Below, piece by piece: positions 25,337 to 34,396 of a stretch of 56,147 nt of DNA. Origin of the DNA: a bacterium. GTDB lineage: Bacteria; JAMCPX01. Numbering within the stretch: the stretch's first letter is position 1; each line of letters begins with the position of its first letter. The notes beneath the pieces were generated by a model. The model did no database searches, had not been told where the DNA came from, and was given only the letters and a program-made list of their open reading frames with translations. Both the position numbers and the translations under genes were made by a program. The stretch is taken from the NCBI GenBank assembly GCA_021792615.1, contig JAJYUJ010000018.1:1-56147 (forward strand). Reading direction: 5' to 3'.

Positions 25337-26992
25337 TTATAAAACGCTGTTTAGATACAGCTTTGTCTGTGTTCTGAGGTTTGGCAGCGGTATGATACCC
25401 TGATATGTTACCCTCTCGTAATTCGCGAGAGGTCCGAGCGTCGGCGTTGGGTAAGGGATGCTCGTTGTATTATGGTCCGCCACCCATAATTGCGGTGCAG
25501 TAGCAACGCTCTGGCTTGGAGAAGAAGACCGCGCAACAATGGTCAGGATCACTGCATTGATGTTCATGGGATTCTGATGCAGCGGCGGAGATGCACTGGT
25601 CGGGTCATAATAGTTGTTTGCAAAAGAAGGAAATACCGGAATAGCCTGCGAACCCATAATGTCGGGATTTGTAGTGCTATTGTCATCCATGATAAATTGG
25701 ACCTGAAAATCCTCGATGTCTTCTGCAAGCGGAATGGGCTGCTGACCGTTTATCTGCATCATCAGGGTCGGGTGGTTCGGATCCGAGTAATCCACATAAA
25801 CATGCACTACGTTGACCTTTTGAATAAAGCCGCTGTACCCGTTCATAATTGTGTTGAACCTTGGTGCATATAGCTGCATTGAATCGATTTCATTATAAAA
25901 CCCCTGATTGCTCGACAGGGGCACATTGTTTACCGCTGCTGCAGTCGGGGCTACAGCGCCATCCGGCCCTATCGTAGCAAGCGCGGATGCAAGAAACGTG
26001 GGGTCTATTAAAAAAACCGTATCAGAGGGCTGTAATCCTATGTAAGGATATATGTTGTTAAAACCTATAGTAATGGGACTATTGGAAGTGTCCATGTTGA
26101 GGTTTACTCCCAAATAACTGGGGTCTCTGTATGCAAAGGTAAGGCTGTCCGTTCCATAGGGCGTACACGCAGTCCAACCTGCTTGATTGCACTGTGTACC
26201 GTCTATGGTTGCCGTTTGATACGTATCCGGTACTCCATTGGCATTACAGTAATACTGTGACGTGTATTGGGAATAATAAAAACAAAATGCCGCAGAGTCA
26301 TGAAATGACGCTAAAGCAGGACCGGCCGCAAAACCCGGGGGCGCTGTGTCTGATTTCGTTATGCCGAATCCTGCATTGGTCATCATGCCTGCAATGGTGT
26401 CAAAGGCTGTGCGTGCATTGTCCTGCAGCTCGGTTGACATGCGCGTTGATGTGTATGCCTTGCTCTGCAGGATGAACGTGCCCATGACGCCTATCAAGAT
26501 GATCGATGACAAGACCAGTGCTACTGCCATTTCAACGAGGGTAAACCCCGTTACATCTGCCAGCCCTTTCTGTAACAAGCCACTTCTTTGCGATAATCTT
26601 TTCAACGCATTCCTCATCCTCCCAAACAATGAACCTTCAAGATGTAACGGGGTAAACCCATCTACATCTGCCAGCCCTTTCTGTAACAAGCCACTTCTTT
26701 GCGATAATCTTTTCAACGCATTCCTCATCCTCCCAAACAATGAACCTTCAAGATGTAACGGGGTAAACCCATCTACATCTGCCAGCCCATTTCGTAACAA
26801 GCTGCTCCTTTGCGATAATCTTTTCAACGCATTCCTCATCCTCCCAAACAATGAACCTTTAAGATGTAACGGGGTAAACCCATCTACTTCCCTTATCGAA
26901 AAATGAGATCTATTCTTAAAACTCTCTGGAGTCCTGCCTTCGCAGGAATAACAGGCATAAGACATTGATTTACGAAATAAAGTATTTGTCAT
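25337..26992 (-). CDS. pilW: PilW-like minor pilin with 149-residue repeat-built leader
   Basis: 551 residues. The prepilin motif is TG-FTLVEM with cleavage after G149 and Glu at +5; the hydrophobic helix AVALVLSSIILIGVMGTFIL follows, and the mature part (about 402 residues) has a PilW-like region (LQDNARTAFDTIAGMMTNAG). The leader is abnormal: residues 36-146 are three tandem 37-residue repeats, each VDGFTPLH(L)..., encoded by a 111-bp DNA repeat, and the first 30 residues contain a translated palindromic repeat. Typical leaders have 6-30 residues. The start at 26992 is supported by AAGGAGATTTCT. PilW is part of the priming complex with PilV, PilX and PilY1. Confidence 0.78.
   Translation of the reverse strand: MTNTLFRKSMSYACYSCEGRTPESFKNRSHFSIREVDGFTPLHLKGSLFGRMRNALKRLSQRSSLLRNGLADVDGFTPLHLEGSLFGRMRNALKRLSQRSGLLQKGLADVDGFTPLHLEGSLFGRMRNALKRLSQRSGLLQKGLADVTGFTLVEMAVALVLSSIILIGVMGTFILQSKAYTSTRMSTELQDNARTAFDTIAGMMTNAGFGITKSDTAPPGFAAGPALASFHDSAAFCFYYSQYTSQYYCNANGVPDTYQTATIDGTQCNQAGWTACTPYGTDSLTFAYRDPSYLGVNLNMDTSNSPITIGFNNIYPYIGLQPSDTVFLIDPTFLASALATIGPDGAVAPTAAAVNNVPLSSNQGFYNEIDSMQLYAPRFNTIMNGYSGFIQKVNVVHVYVDYSDPNHPTLMMQINGQQPIPLAEDIEDFQVQFIMDDNSTTNPDIMGSQAIPVFPSFANNYYDPTSASPPLHQNPMNINAVILTIVARSSSPSQSVATAPQLWVADHNTTSIPYPTPTLGPLANYERVTYQGIIPLPNLRTQTKLYLNSVL
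26555..26887 (-). repeat. three tandem 111-bp repeats in the pilW leader
   Basis: Exactly three 111-bp units (26555-26665, 26666-26776, 26777-26887 by codon boundaries). A partial fourth copy merges into the true prepilin motif: TACATCTGCCAG is shared by repeat and gene, and the repeat sequence GGGTAAACCCATC becomes GGTAAACCCCGTT at the authentic GFTLVEM. The first unit, nearest the start codon, is the most divergent. 111 is a multiple of three, so the frame is kept. Confidence 0.92.
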
Positions 26993-27005
26993 AGAAATCT
27001 CCTTA

Positions 27006-27455
27006 TTAGTAATGGGCTGCCGGGAGCGTTACGGTAAAATTACCATTTGCCCAGCTTATGGTTATAGCGATGCTTTTTAAATTATTCACCGTACCGCTGT
27101 TCATGGTCGTAACGTTTTTGACCACCCAGCCTACCTGATAAATATTCCCGATGTTATTGGCAATGCATTGGCCCGACGAATCCACAGCGACATTACAATC
27201 TGCGCAGGACAGGCACGCATCGGAACTTGCACCGTAGCCATGAGTGCCGGTCGATAACGCAGGAGCATCCATAGGCAACTGCCCGAGCTGTGTTGCAAGG
27301 GATTGGGCAAGGTAGTTCTCCACGGTATTATTGTTGCCGATCACAGCACCCCGCGTGGCAAGCACCTGCATACCCATCATACCGAGCACACCGATGGTAA
27401 ATAAGAGCATGGAAACAATGACCTCTAAGAGCGTGAAGCCGTTTTGGTTTTTCAT
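27006..27455 (-). CDS. pilV: PilV-like minor pilin
   Basis: 149 residues. Short normal leader MKNQNG-FTLLEV, Glu at +5, then IVSMLLFTIGVLGMMGMQ. The body contains VENYLAQSLATQLGQLPMDA and four Cys in ACLSCADC, which may form disulfides or bind metal. Start ATG 27455 follows GGAGT. It is upstream of pilW by 13 bases. Minor pilins of this type form the tip complex. Confidence 0.85.
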   Translation of the reverse strand: MKNQNGFTLLEVIVSMLLFTIGVLGMMGMQVLATRGAVIGNNNTVENYLAQSLATQLGQLPMDAPALSTGTHGYGASSDACLSCADCNVAVDSSGQCIANNIGNIYQVGWVVKNVTTMNSGTVNNLKSIAITISWANGNFTVTLPAAHY

Positions 27456-27550
27456 AAATAAAACTCCTTCTTAAAGGCCGGCATCCAATATGTCTGGATT
27501 CCCGCGTTCGCGGGAATGACGCACAAGGTAAAACATCTTTGATTTTTCAT
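27452..27550 (-). pseudogene. duplicated, truncated start of a pilV-like gene
   Basis: The frame MKNQRCFTL with a ribosome-binding site (GGAGGAATTATCC) matches the start of pilV (MKNQNGFTL) but then runs into a translated GTCATTCC palindrome (VIPANAGIQ) and ends at the start of the real pilV. It therefore looks like a duplicated pilV 5-prime end interrupted by a repeat at the prepilin motif. Nothing downstream of the motif survives. Confidence 0.7.
27493..27520. repeat. GTCATTCC-family palindrome (copy 3)
   Basis: TGGATTCCCGCG/CGCGGGAATGAC, a single hairpin arm of the family, interrupting the duplicated pilV start. Confidence 0.7.
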
Positions 27551-27580
27551 GGATAATTCCTCCACAATGATTTGTTGACC

Positions 27581-27652
27581 GTCATTGCGAGCCGAATGCG
27601 AAGTAATCTCTCTGCTTATAGATTGCTTCGTCATGTCATTCCTCGTAATGAC
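27581..27652. repeat. GTCATTGCGAG-family element (copy 3)
   Basis: 72 bases, starting GTCATTGCGAGCCGAATGCG and ending CCTCGTAATGAC. The middle AAGTAATCTCTCTGCTTATA is identical to the copy within pilX. Here it lies between the pilV remnant and the FimT-like gene. Confidence 0.8.
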
Positions 27653-27666
27653 TGTTAATTGTATCA

Positions 27667-28479
27667 TCAGTAAAACTCCTTTACCGCACCGGTCAGTCCT
27701 ATGACACCGACCGCGCACTCCCTTCCGCTGTACTTGCTGGTTACATCACTTGACGGAATTATGGTGACACTGCCGCCATTATTGCCGGCAGCCCCGCCAG
27801 CCCCTAAGAACAGGGCAGAGCCGTCGGGCTGGAATGCTATCGCTCCGACATTGCCGGTGCAGAAGGTGCATGAATTCGGTATTGCACAGGGCTGGCTATT
27901 CAATCCCGTAACGATACAATAATCCGTAGCCACGGTAAAACCTGATGCTGAACTCGGGACCAGAGTAGTTGGAAATACTATGGCCGATATCAGGGTATTT
28001 ACCGTGCCGTTGAATTCGCCATTCTGAACACAACCGATGTTTGCATTTTGGCAATTATTATTTGTATCATTTATGGTAAAATAACAGTTTGTCCCCCCTG
28101 CGTTTGTAGGGAGATTTCCAACAGTTGTAGGACAGTTGTCCGCTGTATAGAAAAAAACGACTTGATTGTTGCCGTTTTTTATCGCATTCATCCGTGCCGT
28201 TACCAGGGTATTGGTTATGTTGTCGCATGCACTGCTCGTCTCGAAATTTAAATACCAGCTTCGCATGTTCGGAGAAGCTACGATGGCCATAATGCCTATA
28301 ATCACGATAACAACCATCAACTCCACGAGGGTGAATCCCGAAAAATTATCTATTCCATGATTGTTCCCTGTTGCTTTCTCTAACGGTATAAGGGATTTGT
28401 TCGTCATGTTCATACCATATAAAGAAACAGCTGAGTTTTTTTTATTCCCATTTTCTAACGGGATAAACCCTTTATTCAT
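27667..28479 (-). CDS. FimT/GspH-like minor pilin with duplicated leader
   Basis: 270 residues. The functional motif is SG-FTLVELMVVIVIIGIM with cleavage after G48 and Glu at +5. The 48-residue leader includes two earlier motif-like pieces, KGFIPLEN (residues 3-10) and NKSLIPLEK (27-35), coming from a short DNA duplication (TTTCTAACGGGATAA at both places on the plus strand). Start ATG 28479 has GGAGG upstream. The mature domain has the FimT/GspH N-terminal NMRSWYLNFETSSA. As the first gene of the operon it would initiate expression of the minor pilins. Confidence 0.83.
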   Translation of the reverse strand: MNKGFIPLENGNKKNSAVSLYGMNMTNKSLIPLEKATGNNHGIDNFSGFTLVELMVVIVIIGIMAIVASPNMRSWYLNFETSSACDNITNTLVTARMNAIKNGNNQVVFFYTADNCPTTVGNLPTNAGGTNCYFTINDTNNNCQNANIGCVQNGEFNGTVNTLISAIVFPTTLVPSSASGFTVATDYCIVTGLNSQPCAIPNSCTFCTGNVGAIAFQPDGSALFLGAGGAAGNNGGSVTIIPSSDVTSKYSGRECAVGVIGLTGAVKEFY

Positions 28480-28632
28480 AAACAGCCTCCGCTATATTGT
28501 TTAGCAACAAACATACCATTGTATGAAATAAAAATCTACAAGAAAATCCAATGTGTTAAGAACTATATCCATTAAACATCTTTAATATTATCAGTGAAAA
28601 ACATGGAGATATGTGCAAAAATTGCACAATCA

Positions 28633-29031
28633 TTAACTCCTTAAAATTTCCCAGAATCTTCTGGGTGTGATTATTCGGATATCGCCGAACGTTTTTAAGG
28701 TTAAGAGATCGTCATCTCCGGTTATGATGAACTGCGCTTTACCTTTCAGGGCTGTTCCTATGATTTTAATATCGTCCTTGTCCCTGCAAATGGAATCGTC
28801 CATCTCATGAGGTTCGACTATATCACCATTTTTTCTTATATATCCGATAATATCCTGTACTACCGTATCAGGTACCTTTATTTTTTTAGTAAGATTTCTC
28901 TCTACCTCAACGAGGATTTGTTCGCTGAAAACAATTGTATGGTCTGAAATGCATATTTCAAAAACTTCTGCACATAAGCCACGGGCGGCAAAGGCAGCTA
29001 CAATTACATTGGTGTCCAGTACTATCCTCAT
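28633..29031 (-). CDS. PIN-domain toxin of a toxin-antitoxin pair
   Basis: 132 residues. PIN ribonuclease fold: VLDTNVIVAAF (D6), E42 region VEVERN, acidic RDKDD (84-87) and FIITGDDDLL (D106-D108). It belongs to the COG1569 putative toxin group. It overlaps the antitoxin gene by four bases (ATGA). PIN toxins usually cut RNA and are blocked by the RHH partner. It lies 150 bases upstream of the pilin operon. Confidence 0.87.
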   Translation of the reverse strand: MRIVLDTNVIVAAFAARGLCAEVFEICISDHTIVFSEQILVEVERNLTKKIKVPDTVVQDIIGYIRKNGDIVEPHEMDDSICRDKDDIKIIGTALKGKAQFIITGDDDLLTLKTFGDIRIITPRRFWEILRS

Positions 29032-29246
29032 GAAATGGTTCGGAAAATGTCTTCGTCAGTCAGCAGACCTTGTATTTCTGCAAAAGGAAGAACTTTCCTC
29101 CTTAGTTGTTGAAAATGCTTTGCGGCAATATAGCGGACAAGAGCATCCCTTATAAGCTCGCTTTTTGTGGTATTTTCTCTCTTTGCCACGATGTTCAATT
29201 GCCTTTGAAGATCTTTCGGGAGTCGTATGCTCATGGTATCCTTCAT
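29028..29246 (-). CDS. ribbon-helix-helix antitoxin
   Basis: 72 residues. MSIRLPKDLQRQLNIVAKRE and TTKSELIRDALVRYI are the strand-helix-helix of a CopG/Arc-type DNA-binding antitoxin; the C-terminal 30 residues would wrap the PIN toxin. The start ATG 29246 has CAAGGAGGTT. An upstream in-frame start would add 15 residues with no ribosome-binding site. It is the first gene of the pair and probably represses it. Confidence 0.85.
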   Translation of the reverse strand: MKDTMSIRLPKDLQRQLNIVAKRENTTKSELIRDALVRYIAAKHFQQLRRKVLPFAEIQGLLTDEDIFRTIS

Positions 29247-29359
29247 TTTTAACCTCCTTGTTCCTGTAAGACAATGTAACACAGAGAGCATGGGATATCA
29301 ATAAGGTTATATAAACCCTAAAATGCAATAAGGAGGTTTACTTATTCCCGCGATCCATA

Positions 29360-29410
29360 ACCCCCTTGTTCCCCCTTGAAAGGGGGAAGTCCCCTCCTGA
29401 TAAGGGGGTT
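29360..29410. repeat. CCCTCCC-type repeat fragment
   Basis: AACCCCCTTGTTCCCCC..GGGGGAAGT..AGGGGGTT, a nested palindrome with arms like those at 9305 and 32776 but diverged. Confidence 0.5.
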
Positions 29411-29439
29411 AAAACGAGATTTCAGTCTCCCGTAAGCTT

Positions 29440-29540
29440 GTCATTGCGAGGGTCCAGATGGAGGCGGGACGACGAAGCAATCTACGCGCATAGGAATTGC
29501 TCGACCCAGCTTCGCTGTGTGCCCGTCGGTTCGCAATGAC
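29440..29540. repeat. GTCATTGCGAG-family element (copy 4)
   Basis: It starts GTCATTGCGAGGGTCCAG and ends GGTTCGCAATGAC, with GAAGCAATC in the middle. It is longer than the pilin copies and lies in noncoding sequence. Confidence 0.7.
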
Positions 29541-29691
29541 AGAATTCCTGTGTTTCTTTTCCCGGATTTTCGAAGACTACCTATATTTGACGCGCGCCCC
29601 TTCCCTGCCTGGTGGGTACCCCATCGCTCATTGCATAAACTTCCTTATTTTCCAATCGCATTTTCCGGGTAAGTCATTGCTTCCCAAAAGC

Positions 29692-29715
29692 AAAGGCGGG
29701 CTTGCGCCCGCCTTT
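29692..29715 (-). terminator. Rho-independent terminator of groEL
   Basis: AAAGGCGGGC/GCCCGCCTTT with a TTGC loop is followed on the minus strand by TTTGCTTTT. It is very similar to the pilY1 terminator. Confidence 0.85.
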
Positions 29716-29770
29716 ATACAAATCAAAACACCAGTTCCAAAAGGGACACAGCCCTCTCAGAAATGTTTCA

Positions 29771-31441
<1,671 letters not shown>

Positions 31442-31512
31442 TTATTGCAAACCTGCGTAATGAATTGCTCTAAACTATCAAAAACAGGTAAAAACATGCA
31501 GTATCAATGTAA

Positions 31513-31540
31513 AATATAATGAATACTTTTCTGTTATCAA
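31513..31540 (-). promoter_or_regulatory. sigma-70-like promoter upstream of groEL
   Basis: TTGATA (31535-31540), 16 bases, TATATT (31513-31518), giving a leader of about 90 bases before groEL. No CIRCE inverted repeat and no convincing sigma-32 pattern are seen. Confidence 0.45.
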
Positions 31541-31553
31541 GGGATAAAGTATA

Positions 31554-32597
31554 TCAGTCCAGTAAACCGACTACAAGAACATCTCTGCCGGGTGCGAAAA
31601 CAAAATGTATGATGCCGTCCTTGCCCTCAGCACCCTTCGGTGGATTTGCATCCCATGTGGCCCTCTTGCAAGCCTCAATAGCAAGGCGGTCCCATGCCTG
31701 CGAACCGGAAGATCTCAGCAATTTCACGGAAAGCAATTTGCCCTGCGCATTCATGTTCGCCTCAACATAAGCATATCCTTCCATATTACTCAAGTCTTCC
31801 TGCGTTACGCCGCTGTTTCGCACATCGAAAATAAACCGGTCGAAAATCCTGTATGCAACACGCCGTACAAAGCCTGCATACACGAAGCTTTTTGTGTTCA
31901 GCAGCGTCACATCGCCCTCTTTAAGACCCGGGAGGTAATTGTTGTCACCTATGCCCGGTATAGATCTCATCCTCGAATAGGAAGGCAGCAGTGAGTTAAG
32001 CGCAAGCTTCTCATCTTTACCGGATTGGCTGCTATTGCCCGTTTGATTGTTATTTTCTCCTGCTGCTGATGGTGCTTTTTGAGAGGACAGGGAAAGTCCG
32101 GAATGATCCGGTTCCAGAACCTGCAGCTTCGGGGATTGCTGCTGGTTCTGCTGCTGCGGATTTGTACCCGCGGGAGGTATCTTCGGCTTCACGCTGACCT
32201 CGAGAGATTTTTGGTGGTCCGTACCATAGCCTCCGCCCTTATGCCTGCTGACCATCTCCTGGCTGACACTCTGGTTCCAATCGGAAAGATACGCTGTTTT
32301 TTTCGGTTCCTGCTGAACAAGAGGTTTCGGAACGTCCACAATCTGATTCTTGATGACGAGGGGCTGCTGTTTCTCTTTTGCGAGTGTTTTGTTGTTTTTT
32401 TTCGATGCGGGGTAAGGGGTGCTCTCCTTAAGGGCCTCCGGCGGAATGGTGCTGAGCTGCATGTAGTCGTTTTCCGGCCGGCTCACAGCAGGAGAAACGT
32501 TTAAAATACTCAGTCTGAACGCATACAAGATCATAATATGCAGCAAGGCTGATATAAAAATGGCTATTTCGAGATTTCTTGTACTCTGCTTGTTCAT
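31554..32597 (-). CDS. TonB-like energy-transducing protein
   Basis: 347 residues. An N-terminal membrane helix (IAIFISALLHIMILYAF) is followed by a Pro/Lys/Gln-rich spacer (about 45-190) and a C-terminal TonB domain (MEGYAYVEANMNAQGKLLSVKLLRSSG, then DRLAIEACKRATWDANPPKG; each shown in part). TonB proteins couple the proton-motive force to outer-membrane transport, but many orphan TonB-like proteins serve motility or export. No ExbB/ExbD genes are near. It is upstream of groEL in the same direction but separated by a promoter. Confidence 0.82.
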   Translation of the reverse strand: MNKQSTRNLEIAIFISALLHIMILYAFRLSILNVSPAVSRPENDYMQLSTIPPEALKESTPYPASKKNNKTLAKEKQQPLVIKNQIVDVPKPLVQQEPKKTAYLSDWNQSVSQEMVSRHKGGGYGTDHQKSLEVSVKPKIPPAGTNPQQQNQQQSPKLQVLEPDHSGLSLSSQKAPSAAGENNNQTGNSSQSGKDEKLALNSLLPSYSRMRSIPGIGDNNYLPGLKEGDVTLLNTKSFVYAGFVRRVAYRIFDRFIFDVRNSGVTQEDLSNMEGYAYVEANMNAQGKLLSVKLLRSSGSQAWDRLAIEACKRATWDANPPKGAEGKDGIIHFVFAPGRDVLVVGLLD

Positions 32598-32965
32598 CCT
32601 TAATTATTGTATGCCGAAATGAAAAACTTTCAAGTATTCTTTATGTACAGGGAAAAGAAAGGGGGCAAGGGGATGGCTTGCCCTGCCCTGCTATTTCTGC
32701 TACCTTCTTATCTTACACTTACCGGAAATTGAAGAACCACACCGTAAACAGGCTGTCCAATAATATACAAAATTACTTCTCCCCCTTGACGGGGGAGACA
32801 GAGAGAGGGTGAAAGTTGCGGATATTTAATGGTTTTATCACCCTCCCTTACATCCCTCCCGTCAAGGGAGGGACAAAAAAGCGCATTGTCGGACGACCTG
32901 TAAACGGCATGGATTCTTCGCCGGTATGGAATATATCAATCGTATTGTTCGATAAAGGAGATGCC
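32598..32965. other. intergenic region with CCCTCCC repeat
   Basis: A divergent gap between the TonB-like and enoyl-CoA hydratase genes. The repeat copy at 32776-32873 occupies a third of it. The reading frame from 32816 into the hydratase is only a translation of the repeat and is not taken as coding. Confidence 0.6.
32776..32873. repeat. CCCTCCC/TTGACGGGAGGG element (copy 2)
   Basis: It starts TCTCCCCCTTGACGGGGGAG and ends CCCTCCCGTCAAGGGAGGGA, with GAGGGTGAAA and TCACCCTCCC facing inward. It matches the layout of the copy at 9305-9390 but the inner sequence differs. Confidence 0.75.
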
Positions 32966-33748
32966 ATGGAAGAGAATGCCGTCATCACAAAAAAAGCGGA
33001 TGGAATAAAGTATATCGTTATAAACAGGGAAAGCAGGATGAATGCCGTTAATCCTGAGACCGTAAAAATGCTCCAGGCCATTGCCGAGGAGACAAAACAG
33101 GAAAGGGATGTAAGGGCTGTTGTCATTACCGGTGCCGGGAAGGCATTTTCAACGGGTGCAGACCTCAAATGGACTCCGGGATCAGACGAGCTCCAGCACA
33201 TGGAGAACAGGGTCTGGCTGTTCGAGCATGCCATAAAAGCAATCTATTCACTGCCCGTTCCGACCATTGCGGCAATCAGGGGACATGCAGTCGGATACGG
33301 CTTGAGCATTGCCCTTGCCTGCGACATGAGGGTAGCCTCGGACGATGCGAAGATGGGTATGCTCTTTACCAAGATAGGACTTATGCCGGACGGAGGTGCA
33401 TCATACTTTCTGCCAAGGATCGTCGGTATAAGCAAGGCACTTGAGCTTACCTATACCGCGGATGTCATCGATGCGCAGGAGGCTCTCAGCATAGGGCTCG
33501 TCAACAGGGTTGTCCCGCCGTCCGGCCTTGAGAAAGAGGTTGAAGACCTTGCGAAGAGATTAGCCAAGGGGCCTCCAGTTGCCTACAGGTTTGCAAAACA
33601 AGCCATGCAAAGCGGCATTGAGTACGATCTCGAAAAAATATTCGAAAAAGAGGTGATAGGACAGACCAAATGCCTGATGACCGGTGATTTCATGGAAGGC
33701 GTATCGGCCTTCCTCCAGAAGCGCGCCCCTGAGTACAAGGGAGAATAA
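32966..33748 (+). CDS. enoyl-CoA hydratase/isomerase family protein
   Basis: 260 residues, crotonase fold. Oxyanion-hole elements are GKAFSTGADLK and IRGHAVGYGLSIALACDMRV, with MPDGGASYFLPRIVG as the third landmark. The position of the catalytic Glu pair of classical hydratases is not both conserved (GPDGG-type loop has D rather than E), so it could be an isomerase or a dehydratase on another acyl-CoA. The start at 32966 has AAAGGAG. It stands alone, with no acyl-CoA dehydrogenase or thiolase nearby. Confidence 0.85.
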   Translation: MEENAVITKKADGIKYIVINRESRMNAVNPETVKMLQAIAEETKQERDVRAVVITGAGKAFSTGADLKWTPGSDELQHMENRVWLFEHAIKAIYSLPVPTIAAIRGHAVGYGLSIALACDMRVASDDAKMGMLFTKIGLMPDGGASYFLPRIVGISKALELTYTADVIDAQEALSIGLVNRVVPPSGLEKEVEDLAKRLAKGPPVAYRFAKQAMQSGIEYDLEKIFEKEVIGQTKCLMTGDFMEGVSAFLQKRAPEYKGE

Positions 33749-34165
33749 AGGATCATTCAGATAACAGGTTACCTTGTAGTCCTCCCTCTATTCATCCCCT
33801 TTGACGCTTATCATTGACCACATCCGTTGCTGGACAGATCAGAAGTGAAAAAGAAAGGTAATGGAATAAGAGGCAGGAAAACAAAGATTTAATATCCCTC
33901 ACTTAAGAGGCTATCCGACAAATTATTTTTCTCCGTCCCTCGATGCGAGGGAGCGGGGTACCCATACTGTATATTCTTTCTGAAGCACCTCTGTGTTTTT
34001 ATATATCAATTATTAATATTAGTCGGTCCATAATTGTATTGTCGTTAAAGACAAAATCCCTCCTGCCCTCACTTTACAAAAGGGAGGAATCCCCCTCTTT
34101 GGAAAAGAGGGGATAGGGGAGATTTTTGAAGAATATGTCTAATCAATCATGGACTCCTTAGTAAT
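33749..34165. other. gene-free region with palindromic fragments
   Basis: Between the hydratase and the 13-residue-repeat gene. It has a CCCTCC/GGGAGG fragment pair at 34058-34119 and a small hairpin CCCTCGATGCGAGGG near 33935. No gene is supported. Confidence 0.55.
34058..34119. repeat. CCCTCCC-type repeat fragment
   Basis: CCCTCC...GGGAGG and CCCCTCTTTGGAAAAGAGGGG form two adjacent hairpins resembling degraded arms of the CCCTCCC family. Confidence 0.45.
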
Positions 34166-34396
34166 CTAATGAATAGGAACCGCTTTCAATTCCATTTTCC
34201 AGCACCCGGAATTGATATCATTAGATAAAAATGAATCATTTACTACATGAAGACAGGGCATGACATGAGCACCTATGTGTACGCCTTCTCCTTTTGCGAT
34301 CCACCAATATTCAGGTGCGGTGGTGATACCCGGAGAAAGATCTGAACCAAAATAAATGTAGCACAGAGAATTTGGAGGCTGCGCCAACAGGTAATA
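34166..34396 (-). pseudogene. C-terminal part of the 13-residue-repeat protein, past an in-frame TGA
   Basis: 77 codons in the same frame as the gene upstream, starting directly after its TGA. They read YYLLAQPPNSLCYIYFGSD and end in GCWKMELKAVPIH. The Cys spacing (LCY, PCL, GCW) and the continuous domain feel with the segment before the stop (GRCYDIQVSYVQAF) suggest one domain split by the stop. No ribosome-binding site or good start is seen within the piece. A TGG-to-TGA change would restore a 523-residue protein. Confidence 0.6.

Larger units (their letters stand above)
29247..29691. other. repeat-rich intergenic region
   Basis: No gene is supported. It contains a CCCTCCC-type fragment (29360-29410) and a GTCATTGCGAG-type element (29440-29540). 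The rest is unique sequence up to the groEL terminator. Confidence 0.6.

Noticed and set aside
32816-32965. 50-codon N-terminal extension of the enoyl-CoA hydratase
   Set aside because: It translates the CCCTCCC repeat; the good ribosome-binding site and family start point to 32966.
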